NCBI RefSeq assembly: GCF_003367245.1
Contig: NZ_QRGR01000008.1
Coordinates: 215,039 to 279,038, forward strand
DNA from: Pontibacter diazotrophicus
Lineage (GTDB): Bacteria > Bacteroidota > Bacteroidia > Cytophagales > Hymenobacteraceae
Length of the DNA: 64,000 bases
Direction: 5' to 3'
How positions within the stretch are numbered: position 1 is the stretch's first letter; each line of letters opens with the position of its first letter. Below the pieces are notes generated by a model, which saw only the letters and a list, made by a program, of their open reading frames with translations, had not been told where the DNA came from and ran no database searches. Positions 8,025 to 17,900 of the stretch are shown here, one piece after another. The position numbers and the translations under genes were made by a program.

Positions 8025-8555
8025 TTATTTCCCCAGCCTCACCTGCACAAATCCATTGTCGTAGCTTTTGCTGCTGCGCACTTTTAGCTTCTTTTCCTGT
8101 GCTCCGGGTGCAAAAAGCGGTATGCCTTCGCCTAACACCCTTGGAACATAAGTGAGGATGATTTCATCGATGAGGTTGTGGTTGAGCAGGAGCGTGTTCA
8201 GTTGTCCGCCGCCTATAAGCCAGATGTCCTTGCCCGGCTTTTGCTTCAGCTTCTGTACGAATTCTACTGCATCAGTGCTTATAAACTGTACATACTCCGT
8301 GTCTGTGTGTCCGGAAGAGCGGCTGAAGACATAGTTCTCTTTGTCAGGGTAGGGGAACGGCATGTCGAAGCCGAGAACAACCTTGTAGGTGCTGTGCCCC
8401 ATGAGCGTGGTGTCAAAGGTCTGCAGAAATTCGCTGTAGCCGAAATCCTCTCCTTTTATTGTATATGTCTCGTCGTGCAGCCATGCTGTGCTGCCGTTGG
8501 AGCGGGCTATATAACCGTCCAAGCTGGCGGCTATATAGAGTACAATCTTTCTCAT
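8025..8555 (-). CDS. Dihydrofolate reductase family protein (RibD C-terminal-like)
   Basis: 176 residues with the hallmarks of the RibD_C/YyaP-like fold: N-terminal MRKIVLYIAASLDGYIA with the SLDG motif, LMGHSTYKVV in the cofactor region, and DIWLIGGGQLNTLLL, the GGG nucleotide-binding loop for NADPH. C-terminal strands end in VQVRLGK. It is a soluble NAD(P)H-dependent reductase, but this family rarely supplies true DHFR activity and its substrate is unknown. It is a single gene between the membrane protein and the cytochrome operon. Confidence 0.88.
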   Translation of the reverse strand: MRKIVLYIAASLDGYIARSNGSTAWLHDETYTIKGEDFGYSEFLQTFDTTLMGHSTYKVVLGFDMPFPYPDKENYVFSRSSGHTDTEYVQFISTDAVEFVQKLKQKPGKDIWLIGGGQLNTLLLNHNLIDEIILTYVPRVLGEGIPLFAPGAQEKKLKVRSSKSYDNGFVQVRLGK

Positions 8556-8621
8556 ACAGATAGCTTTTGCAATTCTCTATTGCCTTTATCCCTCATTTAG
8601 ATATACGTTGCTCGCTGTGAA

Positions 8622-8975
8622 TTACTCTTCTTCTTTTGCTTTGCGGAGTGCTTTCAGATAGGCTACCATATCATCCAGTTCCTCATCAGGAATCACTTCT
8701 TCTTTAAACGCCGGCATCACCCCCAAACCATTACGCACCTGAAGCTTAATCATAAAACCAGGCAGGGGTTTGTCATTGATGGCAGGACCTAAGCCGGCCT
8801 CACCACCAGGATGGCACTTGTGGCAGTAGTTCATATATACTACCTCGCCTCTGGCTATTTCCTGGTCTGCTAATGGAACAGGGGCAAAAACGGGTTCACC
8901 TCTCCTTGCCGTGCCGCAATAGCATAAGAGTAGCATCAACAGGAAAATCGTACAATATTGTATAAGTCGTTTCAT
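8622..8975 (-). CDS. Lipoprotein cytochrome c (class I, mono-haem)
   Basis: 117 residues from ATG 8975; a longer frame to 9053 exists but would overlap the upstream gene, and only the 8975 start gives a signal peptide. It has a lipoprotein-type signal (LLLCYCGT), haem site CHKCH near residue 52, and the Met ligand in GVMPAF. It should sit on the outer face of a membrane and pass single electrons. It starts 4 bases after the stop of the sorbosone-dehydrogenase-like gene, so it is the probable electron acceptor for that enzyme. The acidic tail (KAKEEE) is short. Confidence 0.88.
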   Translation of the reverse strand: MKRLIQYCTIFLLMLLLCYCGTARRGEPVFAPVPLADQEIARGEVVYMNYCHKCHPGGEAGLGPAINDKPLPGFMIKLQVRNGLGVMPAFKEEVIPDEELDDMVAYLKALRKAKEEE

Positions 8976-8979
8976 AAGG

Positions 8980-10437
8980 CTAATTGCTGTTTTTGGTGAT
9001 CTTCCAGATAACGCCGGTGTTTTGTTGCGGCACCTGCTCCTTTCCTTCCACATTCAGCACGCCGAAGTCCACGATGTACAGGCTTTGCCCATCCGGAGAG
9101 AACTTTACAGAAATAGGCCTTTCCAGGCCGCCTGACTTCTGTTTTGAAGCAGGGGCCACTTTTTTGCCTTTGTTTGCGGCAAAGTCTTTTACCGTGCCAT
9201 TTGCCACATCAACCCGCACCACTTTATACCCGACCGGAGCCAGCACCTTGCCCACGTCTGGTGCCAGGTCGCCGAACTGCGCGATAAATGCCTGCCCCTG
9301 ATGGCCGAAGGCGCTGCTGCGGGAGAAGTCGAGGCCGTTGGAGGAGGAGTGTACTCCCAGTGTGGCAGCAGGCTGGGGAGGTTCGTTCGGGTGCTGTGCC
9401 AGCAGAGGCTGAGGGGCGTCTTCGCCAGGCGGGTCAAACCGGTCGCCGTTAAAGGCGAGGCCGCCGGAGTAGTCGGGCCAGCCGTACCACTGCCCTGGCT
9501 GCACCTGCCACAGGTAATCGCCGTTGCCCCATACCGGGCGGCTACCGCGCACATCATAGCCGTTGTCGCTTACATACAAGGTGCCGTTGGGAGAGAAGGC
9601 CAAACCAAAGGGATTCCGGAAGCCCCATGCCACTAACTCCATCTGCCCGCTCTCCGGCGATATCCGGATAACAGATCCGGAGCAAGGGAGGCTCCCCTCT
9701 ATTACCTGCCCCTCCGTTGTAGGTGTGCCGTAAGGTACATAAGCCCCCGTTGTTTGCTTTCCGCTTTTAGACGGGAGCGGCACTTCGCTGGTATAGTTCC
9801 GGCCAGCCAGTATAACGTCTTTGCAGGGTATGTCGTGGAAATTGGGGTGGCGCTCGAGCCAGCCATAGTTGTAGTTGTCCTGGCCTACTACGCCAGAGTT
9901 AGTGGCAGTGCCCAGGCCGAAGTATAAATTGCCGTCCGGTCCTACTGCGGGGCCGTTCGTGTGGTGGTCGCCCATCGTAGGGAGGTTCTCTACCAAGCTG
10001 GTGATGTTGCCTTCAGGGGATATGCGCAGTACTTTGCCTCCTTCCAGTACGCCGCCCTCTGCCACATAAAAATTGCCGTTGTGGAAGGTGATGCCCGACC
10101 AGGGACCATTTTTCTGCCCTGTTGCCACCGTCGTGAGGCTGCCGCCGGGCTCCACGCGCAGCAGCCGGGGCTCCAGAAACACTTCGCCATAAGAATAACC
10201 TGCCTCTATCACGTGCAGCCGCCCCTGCTCATCAAATGCCACTGCCGTCGGGAAGGTAAGGCCGGTGGCCACTGCCTCAGCAGAATATCCCGCGGGCAGC
10301 GCAATATCATCAGGATTAATTGGCCGGGCTTCGGTGCGGATGCTGCCCTGGGCGCCTCCTTTAGACGGCAAGATGCGGTAGCAGCCACACAGGCAGAAGG
10401 CCAAGAACAGTGGCAGCAGGCGAAGGGATGTTTTCAT
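8980..10437 (-). CDS. PQQ-type glucose/sorbosone dehydrogenase-like lipoprotein
   Basis: 485 residues: lipoprotein signal (LFLAFCLCGC), then a six-bladed propeller of the GSDH family. Repeated motifs include ALPAGYSAEAVATGL, FPTAVAFDEQGRLHVIEAG, WSGITFHNGNFYVAEGG, GDHHTNGPAVGPDGNLYFGLGT and GFRNPFGLAFSPNGTLYVSDNG, the usual calcium/PQQ scaffold. Members oxidise sugars or related alcohols in the periplasm and pass electrons to cytochrome c; the adjacent cytochrome lipoprotein supports that. Whether this one binds PQQ is unproven, as many relatives are uncharacterised. No PQQ biosynthesis genes are in the window, so cofactor would have to come from elsewhere. Confidence 0.85.
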   Translation of the reverse strand: MKTSLRLLPLFLAFCLCGCYRILPSKGGAQGSIRTEARPINPDDIALPAGYSAEAVATGLTFPTAVAFDEQGRLHVIEAGYSYGEVFLEPRLLRVEPGGSLTTVATGQKNGPWSGITFHNGNFYVAEGGVLEGGKVLRISPEGNITSLVENLPTMGDHHTNGPAVGPDGNLYFGLGTATNSGVVGQDNYNYGWLERHPNFHDIPCKDVILAGRNYTSEVPLPSKSGKQTTGAYVPYGTPTTEGQVIEGSLPCSGSVIRISPESGQMELVAWGFRNPFGLAFSPNGTLYVSDNGYDVRGSRPVWGNGDYLWQVQPGQWYGWPDYSGGLAFNGDRFDPPGEDAPQPLLAQHPNEPPQPAATLGVHSSSNGLDFSRSSAFGHQGQAFIAQFGDLAPDVGKVLAPVGYKVVRVDVANGTVKDFAANKGKKVAPASKQKSGGLERPISVKFSPDGQSLYIVDFGVLNVEGKEQVPQQNTGVIWKITKNSN

Positions 10438-10502
10438 AGTTTTTGATTCTCAGAATATTGTTCTAAATTAAGACGCTATCATTCCGTACGTTGCGCTATA
10501 TT

Positions 10503-10847
10503 ATGAAGTTGAAACCAGGCCTTCATCAAAAGCATTACCTGACAGCACTCAAACAGAAAAACAGCCTGTTCGAGGTATTGTTTTGGGTGCTGGGTATTGG
10601 TGCGCTGGCGCTGATGGAGCCTGCCGGGGAGCATTTGTTTAGCTTTTGCCCTTTTAGCTGGGTATGGGGGAGCGGGTGTTGGGGTTGTGGCCTGGGGCAT
10701 GGCATTGCCTACTTGTTCCGGGGGGAATGGCAGGCTTCGTGGGAGGCGCATCCGCTGGCGTTGCCCGCAGTCTTAATTTTACTATGGCGTTGCGGGCAAC
10801 TGCTGCTGTGGACGTATTATCGAACTGAAAATAAAAACCTAACATAA
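10503..10847 (+). CDS. DUF2752 membrane protein
   Basis: 114 residues from ATG 10503 (a TTG 12 bases upstream is the alternative). The DUF2752 signature is clear: FCPFSWVWGSGCWGCGLGHG, i.e. the Cys-Pro and Cys-x2-Cys-Gly elements before a helix with RG, then a hydrophobic helix at about 83-98. Two to three membrane helices. Function unknown; the paired cysteines could bind metal or be redox active. It precedes the TM2 gene by 4 bases, a pairing known in this phylum, and is divergent from the dehydrogenase gene. Confidence 0.82.
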   Translation: MKLKPGLHQKHYLTALKQKNSLFEVLFWVLGIGALALMEPAGEHLFSFCPFSWVWGSGCWGCGLGHGIAYLFRGEWQASWEAHPLALPAVLILLWRCGQLLLWTYYRTENKNLT

Positions 10848-10851
10848 AACT

Positions 10852-11199
10852 ATGGCTAATATTCTAAACCTGATGCCGGAGCTGGACCCGGAGGAAATGA
10901 ACTACATTCAGACGCTGGTAAAGGACATGTCGGACCAGGAAGCGCAGCGGTTTGTACACATTTACCGTTCCCGCCGCAAAGATTCACAAATTGTCCTCAT
11001 TACAGCCCTAATCGGGTTAGTGGGCGTAGCTGGCGTGCACCGGTTCCTGCTCGGTCAGATTGGAATGGGCCTGCTTTACTTTTTTACCGGCGGTCTTTGC
11101 GCCGTTGGTACCATCATCGACGCCATCAACTATAAACGCCTGGCCTTTGAGTATAATGTAAAGGAAGCGCAGCGGGTAATTTACATGATGCAGTACTGA
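10852..11199 (+). CDS. TM2 domain-containing membrane protein
   Basis: 115 residues. A soluble helical N-terminus (1-45, acidic) precedes a TM2 domain: helix VLITALIGLVGVAGVHRF, the conserved polar turn HRFLLGQIGMGLLYF, and second helix LCAVGTIIDAINYK, with the DAI motif typical of the family. The domain is a two-helix hairpin with unknown molecular role. It is co-transcribed with the DUF2752 gene and converges on the M1 peptidase gene 12 bases away. Confidence 0.88.
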   Translation: MANILNLMPELDPEEMNYIQTLVKDMSDQEAQRFVHIYRSRRKDSQIVLITALIGLVGVAGVHRFLLGQIGMGLLYFFTGGLCAVGTIIDAINYKRLAFEYNVKEAQRVIYMMQY

Positions 11200-11211
11200 A
11201 GCGATACATGC

Positions 11212-13170
11212 CTATCTTCCACCCACTTTAATAAAGCGGGCGCGATAGTGCTGCCTGTTGTTGCTCAGCTGTAATATGTAGTACCCGGCGGACAAATCAG
11301 AAACATCCATAGTTACCCGCATTGTCTCTTTTAAAGGAAGGCGTTTTACTATCTGCCCCGCTGTGTTATAGATGATGGCAGCGGTAGGTCCAAAGGAGAG
11401 GTTGTCAATCTGTATGGAGGAAGGTGTTGGGTTGGGGTAAAGCACGACCTCTTCTAATGCTGGCACTTCTAAAGCAGGGTTTTGTTGTGCAGGCAGCGCA
11501 GTGTTGAGCACCCAGTTCTGAGGATCTACTTCGACAGCTGTTATAGTGCCTTCCACCTCTAGCAGGTGCTGCTCCAGTGGCTCGTCCTGTGTCACGCGAA
11601 CGGTGGTGGTTCCTGTGGCGGTTCTGATAAGGTACTGCAGATCTGTTCTGAAGAATGGAGTTGATGTGCTGCTGGTGGTCTGGCGGTTTACTATCAGCAG
11701 CCTGTTCCCTTCCTGGTTCCACTCGACGTTAAAGATGGGATAACCTTCGCCATTGTACCACTGGTCAAAGAAGTAATTGAGATCCATGTTGGTTGTTTCC
11801 TCAAAAACACGCTGCAGGTCAGCGGTATAGGCTGTGCCTCCACCGTATTGGCGCATGTAGTTGCGCAGCGCCTCAAAAAACAGCGCATCATTATCTACCT
11901 CAAAGCGCAGCATGTGCACCACAGCTGCGGCCTTTTTGTAGGTCAGGCGGTAATCAAAAATGCGGCTGACACTGGTGGTATCCCTGACGCGAAGGCTCCC
12001 GCTGGGGCGTTGTAAGGCGAAGGCATGCGCCTGCTGCATCCAGGTGCCGGCGTCGGTTGGGCTATAGCGCTGCAGGGCCAGGTATTCAGCGTAGGAGGCA
12101 AAGCCCTCATTCAACCAGATATCCTGCCAGGTGGCGCAGGTAACATGGTCGCCGAACCATTGGTGTGCCAGTTCATGGGCCGTGAGGGTGAAGGTAAAGG
12201 TGCTTTGCGTGGTCATCGTCTGGTGCTCCATGCCGCCGCCCATTGGGGCCATGCTATGGCCGTATTTCTCTTCATGGAAAGGGTAGAGCGTAAACAGCTC
12301 TGAGAAGTACTCCAGGAAGGGCGCCGTCCGGTCTATCTCTTCTCTGTAAAAGTCAAGCGCTCCCCCGCTGTACACATAGTTTAATATAGGCACAGATGCT
12401 GCGGCGCCTTCCGGATTGGCGCTAATCAGGTATTCGGCATAGTCAGAAACAGCTACTGACACCAGGTAGTATGCTATCGGGTAGTGGGACTTCCATTCGA
12501 AGCGCCTCCTGTTGTTGGGTACATCTGCCACACGCGTCAGCAGCCCATTGGAGCCTACTTTGTTTTCTGCGCTGGTTGTTACGAATACATGCACCGAGTC
12601 GGCTTTATCAGTGAGTACCTGTTTGGTTGGCCACCACTCGTAGGCGGCATAGGGCTGGCTGAGGCTCCAGGTAACGGAGTTGCCCCAGTTAGGATCCGTG
12701 GCGGTGCTGAATCCGTTGCCAATAGCAGCGCCGGCCCCGGTGGGAGCAGTGCCCTTGTAGTAAATGATGGCGCTAACGGGCGCACCTGTATTTACAGAAG
12801 AGGATAGCTCTACCGCTACATCGCCAGCATTGCGACTGATAACAGTTTCCCTGGTGCCATTTACCAGCACCGAATCGATTTGAAAATTGGGGTGAAGCTC
12901 GAAAGCGAAAACGGTAAGGGGAGAGTCTCTTACTTCAGCCGCTAAAGTCACGTTGCCGGCAATGTAGGTGCTGTTGCGTTCCAGTTGCAGGTCAAGTTTG
13001 TAGAAGGTCATGTTGTACTGGTTCATCAGGCGCTGGTGTTCGGGCGTGGCCGCAGCCTGCCGTTGCACAGCGCGCATATGGCTTTCAGCGCAGCTGCCGG
13101 TGCTTTGTGCCGATGCCTTCTGATAGCAGAGGCAGGCAAAGAGTAAGAAAAGCAGGTTCCTGATGTGCAT
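11212..13170 (-). CDS. Secreted M1 family aminopeptidase with type IX sorting domain
   Basis: 652 residues. Signal peptide 1-22 (ending SAQ). The M1 fold carries GGMEH at 312-316 (exopeptidase GAMEN-like motif), zinc site HELAH at 332-336 with Glu at 355 (NEGFA), and the transition-state Tyr in the YKKAAAVV segment near 413. The last 80 residues are a type A T9SS sorting domain (LYPNPTPSS start, DVSDLSAGYYILQ, terminal FIKVGGR), so the enzyme should cross the outer membrane and be anchored or released. It removes N-terminal residues from peptides and could feed the SusCD uptake systems further right. It is monocistronic. Confidence 0.93.
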   Translation of the reverse strand: MHIRNLLFLLFACLCYQKASAQSTGSCAESHMRAVQRQAAATPEHQRLMNQYNMTFYKLDLQLERNSTYIAGNVTLAAEVRDSPLTVFAFELHPNFQIDSVLVNGTRETVISRNAGDVAVELSSSVNTGAPVSAIIYYKGTAPTGAGAAIGNGFSTATDPNWGNSVTWSLSQPYAAYEWWPTKQVLTDKADSVHVFVTTSAENKVGSNGLLTRVADVPNNRRRFEWKSHYPIAYYLVSVAVSDYAEYLISANPEGAAASVPILNYVYSGGALDFYREEIDRTAPFLEYFSELFTLYPFHEEKYGHSMAPMGGGMEHQTMTTQSTFTFTLTAHELAHQWFGDHVTCATWQDIWLNEGFASYAEYLALQRYSPTDAGTWMQQAHAFALQRPSGSLRVRDTTSVSRIFDYRLTYKKAAAVVHMLRFEVDNDALFFEALRNYMRQYGGGTAYTADLQRVFEETTNMDLNYFFDQWYNGEGYPIFNVEWNQEGNRLLIVNRQTTSSTSTPFFRTDLQYLIRTATGTTTVRVTQDEPLEQHLLEVEGTITAVEVDPQNWVLNTALPAQQNPALEVPALEEVVLYPNPTPSSIQIDNLSFGPTAAIIYNTAGQIVKRLPLKETMRVTMDVSDLSAGYYILQLSNNRQHYRARFIKVGGR

Positions 13171-13262
13171 GGTTCAGCTGTTTTATGCGGGAAGAAGAGA
13201 GCTATTGCAAATAATATTACGGTTTCTGTTGTGTAGATGTGTTAGAAACAGAAGAGATTATC

Positions 13263-13292
13263 TTGATAAAAGCAAAGCAAAATTTAAATTTG
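13263..13292 (+). promoter_or_regulatory. Full Bacteroidota promoter for the MOSC gene
   Basis: TTG at 13263-13265, 19-base spacer, then TAAATTTG at 13285-13292, an exact fit to TTG-N19-TAnnTTTG. It lies 54 bases before the ATG at 13347, which supports that start over the longer frame from 13239. Confidence 0.7.
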
Positions 13293-13346
13293 CGCTCCGC
13301 CACACTTCTTTGCGCTGTGTCCGGACCACATTCATTCCCAAATCCA

Positions 13347-14168
13347 ATGACTGACCTGTATCTATCCGAAATTTATATTTACCCAATCAAATCTTTAGGA
13401 GGCATCAGTGTTCCCGCAGCGGAACTGGAAGACCGTGGCCTGCGCTACGACCGCCGCTGGATGCTGGTGGATGACAAAGGAAAATTCCTGACACAGCGGC
13501 AGCATGCCCAGATAGCTCTGTTACAGGTGTCGCTGTTAGAGAAAGGATTATCAGTGAGCCACAAGCAAGAAGCACTGGAGCCGCTGTACATACCTTTTGA
13601 AGTGAAAGATGCCGCAGTGCCGCAATTACAGGTAACTGTCTGGGACGATACGGTGACTGCGCAGGAGGTGGACTCAGCGATAAGTGCCTGGTTCACGGAA
13701 GCGCTGGGTATGCCGGCGCGCTTAGTGCGTATGCCCGAGCAGGCCCGGCGCCTCGTGGATACCGACTATGCTCAAAATGGAGAGGTGGTAAGCTTTGCTG
13801 ACGGATACCCCTTCCTGCTCATTGGGCAGGCTTCCCTTGATGACCTCAACAGCAGGCTAAAGCAGCCCGTGCCTATGAACCAGTTCAGACCCAACTTCGT
13901 GTTCCGGGGAGGAGCGCCCTTTGAGGAGGATAGCTGGAACAACTTTACTATAGGAGAAGTGTCTTTTCAGGCTGTAAAGCCCTGTGCCCGCTGCGTGGTG
14001 ACGACCATCAACCAGGAAACAGCTGAGAAAAGTGCGGAGCCGCTCCGGACGCTGGCAACTTACCGGCAACTCCGCCACAAAACAGTCTTCGGGCAAAACC
14101 TGTTATCCAGCAGTACAGCAGGTACAGTACAGGTCGGCGACAAACTGGAGGTGGTTTTTCTGAAGTAG
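13347..14168 (+). CDS. MOSC domain-containing protein
   Basis: 273 residues from ATG 13347 (MTDLYLSEIYIYPIKSLGG); the longer frame begins upstream of its promoter. The N-terminal beta-barrel (about 1-110: PIKSLGG, LRYDRRWMLVD, FLTQR) and the C-terminal MOSC domain are complete. PCARCVVTTI supplies the conserved Cys, and RPNFVFRG and NLLSSSTAGTVQVGD follow the family pattern. Relatives (YcbX-like, mARC-like) bind molybdenum cofactor and reduce N-hydroxylated compounds. No ferredoxin domain is fused at the C-terminus, so it needs a separate electron donor. Confidence 0.9.
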   Translation: MTDLYLSEIYIYPIKSLGGISVPAAELEDRGLRYDRRWMLVDDKGKFLTQRQHAQIALLQVSLLEKGLSVSHKQEALEPLYIPFEVKDAAVPQLQVTVWDDTVTAQEVDSAISAWFTEALGMPARLVRMPEQARRLVDTDYAQNGEVVSFADGYPFLLIGQASLDDLNSRLKQPVPMNQFRPNFVFRGGAPFEEDSWNNFTIGEVSFQAVKPCARCVVTTINQETAEKSAEPLRTLATYRQLRHKTVFGQNLLSSSTAGTVQVGDKLEVVFLK

Positions 14169-14915
14169 CGGCTGTCATTTGCAACGAACAACAAATGCAG
14201 GAAATAGGGCAGTAGTGGTATAGTCGCCTGTGCAGCTTGCAATGTTTTGTGCTTAAAGTATAAAAGTTTAGTGATAGTAGATAAGCAGATGGGTTAACTT
14301 GAACCTAATGAATAAGATATATAACAAAATTGATATAAATCCTTATAAGGTATACAAGCAGTGTATCCACAATTTATTGTCATAACATTAGTTGTAAGTG
14401 ATGGCTGGTAGTGGCAGAGGTGAGGAGTTACCGATGTTACTTTAGCTTTTATCTCTTTTTAATTATCTTTTATAGCGAGGTGGAGTTCTTTAAAAAATAA
14501 TTAGTGTATAGACATGTTTTGCGCTTTTCATAATTTTTAAGCTTTAAATTCCTTCTTTTATAACACAAGGTGTAATTAAACTGAATTAATGATAAAATTA
14601 TAGCCGTACAAGAAGTAGGATTGCAATTTATTCGCAGGCTTTTTGCTTCTTCTTCAGGTATGACAACCTTTCGTGATGGTGCACAAAACGGAGAGAGCAT
14701 CAGCAGATAAGAGCGTATTGTGCTCATTAATAAGACTATGTGGTTAATCGCTTACTGCTGTTAATAGCCTAAAAGCTATTAATTATAGGATTGTTTTAAG
14801 ATGTTTTCTTATTTTTTTCTTATGCATGTAGAATTGTTTTTGCATTAGAATATTTTGGGTTACCTTGGGAGCTACAAACAATATCTAACAAACAATTTTT
14901 TAACAAACCATTTTT
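14169..14915 (+). other. Long AT-rich region before the first SusC gene
   Basis: 747 bases without a supportable gene. The only long frame (minus strand, about 14470-14727) has a poor composition and no ribosome-binding site. The last 80 bases hold the likely susC promoter and a leader rich in AACAAAC-like tracts. I see no riboswitch, tRNA or sigma/anti-sigma remnant. Confidence 0.6.
14839..14868 (+). promoter_or_regulatory. Probable promoter of the first SusCD operon
   Basis: TTTG at 14839-14842, 18-base spacer, TACCTTGG at 14861-14868 (one mismatch to TAnnTTTG). It gives a leader of about 40 bases before ATG 14916. Confidence 0.45.
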
Positions 14916-17900
14916 ATGAAGAAACATGTACTGCTTAGCATGTTGCTTATGTTTGCCATTGTGGTGCAATCATGGGGACAGCTAAACCGTTCGATCAGGG
15001 GTCAAGTAACCTCGGAGGGCGGAGATCCACTTCCTGGAGTGAGTGTGATTGTGAAAGGCACAACTGTCGGGGCTAGCACTGACGTAGAAGGCCGGTTCTC
15101 TATCAACAATATTCCAGCAGACGCAAATACGCTTGTATTCCGTTATCTTGGTTTTGCTGATCAAGAGGTACGGATTGGCGAGCGTAACATTATTGATGTA
15201 ACACTTACGGCATCCTCCAGAAGTATAGAGGAAGTTGTAGTAGTAGGTTACGGAACCCAGACAAGAGAAGAACTAACAGGGTCGATTGCATCTGTAACCG
15301 CAGAGGCGCTGGAGGACATTCCGGTAGTTTCGGTTGACCAAGCCTTACAGGGACGCGCAGCAGGTGTACAGGTAACGCAAAACTCAGGTACTCCTGGTAG
15401 CGGCATCGCTGTACGTGTGCGTGGTGCGGCTTCTATTGGTGCCGGCAACGAGCCGCTTTATGTAGTAGATGGTGTGCCAATCAACACAGGTAACTATTCT
15501 GCTATCGGTACTGGTGGGCAGCAGACAAATGCACTGGCTGACCTTAACCCGAATGATATTGCTTCTATGGAAATTCTAAAAGATGCTGCTTCTGCCGCTA
15601 TCTATGGTTCCAGAGCATCTAATGGTGTTGTTTTGATCACTACAAAGCGTGGTGCCAATGCTAAAACTAAAATTAATTTCGGTTATTACACAGGTGTGCA
15701 GGAAACCTGGAACAGGCTGAATACTTTGACTGGTCCGCAGCAAGTAGAGCTTTACAATGAAATGGTCTTCAACAGGTATGGTGATGCTACAGGCTTGGGC
15801 TTTGCTTCACAAGCGGACTTAACGGCCTACTTCTTCAATGGTTTCAGACGTGCCAGAAACGATGCCGGATTGTGGGCTGCAGTAGATAGACCAGACGGCT
15901 TACGTGCTGTTTCAACTTTTGAGGACCCATCTACCGCGCCAAATACTGACTGGCAAGATCAGATTTTCAGAACAGCTCCTATCTCTAACTATGACCTGTC
16001 TATCTCCGGAGGTAATGAACGAACTAAATTCCTGGTGTCAGGTACTTATTTTGATCAGCAAGGTATTGTAATAGGTTCTGCTTTTGAGCGTGCCAATGGT
16101 AGATTAAACCTGGACCACAGCATTAGCGACAAGATCCGTGTTGGTACAAGCTTGGGTATAAGCCGTTCGGTTAACAGCCGTATACAGAACGATAACAATA
16201 TCAACGGTGTGGTTAGTACTGCTTTATTGGTGGCAAGCGATATCCCGGTATACCGTGAAGACGGTACTTATGCAAAAGACCCAGGCGCCTCTACTGAAAA
16301 CCCGGTTGCCGCAGCCGTTGAGCCTACTTTGTCCGCTATTAGTGCCCGTGTAATTGGTAATACTTTTGCAGAGTGGGATATACTTCCTAGCCTGAGATTC
16401 AGAACTACATTCGGCATAGATTACCTGACATTCCGTGAAGAAGACTTTAGACCTACGACTACAAATACTGGTGCTGGTTCTAACGGTTTAGGCCAGATGT
16501 CTTACAGACAGGACGTGTCCTGGTTGAATGAAAATACCCTGAATTATAATAAAGTATTTAACGAGATTCATGATTTCTCTGCTTTAGTGGGTATTTCTTA
16601 TCAGCAATCTACTTTTAACTCCATATTTGCTGCTGCTACTGGTTTCCCTGGTAATGATATCCAGCAACTTTCTGCTGGTTCTATTAAAACAGATGCTTCT
16701 TCTTCTGAATCAGCATGGGGACTGGAATCTTACTTTTCCAGATTTAACTATAGCCTGATGAACCGTTACCTGTTTTCTGCCAGCGTAAGAGCTGACGGAT
16801 CTTCCAGGTTTGGTGCTAACAACCGTTATGGTGTGTTCCCGGCTGCATCTGTTGGCTGGAGAATATCAGAGGAGGCGTTTATGGAAAACCTAGACTTCCT
16901 GAGCGAATTAAAGTTGAGAGCCAGTTACGGTATTACTGGTAACTCCGAAATTGGAAATTTTGACGCCCTGGCACTTGTTGGTGCAGGTGCTAACTACCTG
17001 CAGCAGGCCGGTCTGGCTCCAACGCAGTTAGGTAATCCTAACCTGACTTGGGAGGAGACAAAGCAGACTAACATTGGTTTGGATTTTGGTGTGCTGAACA
17101 ATAGAATAGTGTTAAATGTAGACGCTTACCTGAAACTAACAGACAATCTTTTACTGGCAAGACCATTAGTAGGTAGCTCTGGTTTCACAAGCGTACAGGA
17201 GAACATAGGTTCTATGGAAAACAAGGGCCTTGAATTTGCTTTGACTTCTTATAACATTGAGTCAAACGAACCAAACGGCTTTAACTGGAATACGAACTTT
17301 AATATTGCCTTCAACAGAAATGAAATTACCAAATTGTATGGCGGTAATCCTTACGGTGTCGGATTTGCCAGTTGGGTTGAAGAAGGACAGCCATTAGGAG
17401 CTTTCAGAGGATATGTAGTGGATGGTATATTCCAGACACAGGACGAGATCACCGCGTTAAACGATGCAGCAGCAGCAAGTACAGGTAATGCAGGTGCTGT
17501 TTATCAGTCTGCAGCCACAAGTCCAGGGGACATTCGATTCAGGGATTTGGATGGAGACGGCAGAATCACTGGTGACGATCAGCAGATTATTGGAAGTGCA
17601 CAGCCTAGGTATACAGGTGGTCTTACTAACAACCTTTCTTATGCTGGCTTCGACCTTTCTTTCTTCTTCCAGTTTACACAAGGCAATCAGATTTATAACA
17701 ACACACGTGCTTTTTCTGAAGGTATGAACGGTGTGTTTGGTCAGACAGCTGGCGTACTTAACAGATGGACTCCTGAAAACACAGATACAGATGTACCCAG
17801 AGCTGTATATGGTGACCCGAACAACAACAGAAGAACTTCTGACAGATGGTTGGAAGATGGTTCTTACATAAGACTGAAGAACATTGTACTGGGTTATAAC

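Noticed and set aside
14470..14727. 85-codon minus-strand frame before the first SusC gene
   Set aside because: AT-driven composition, no ribosome-binding site, no motif.
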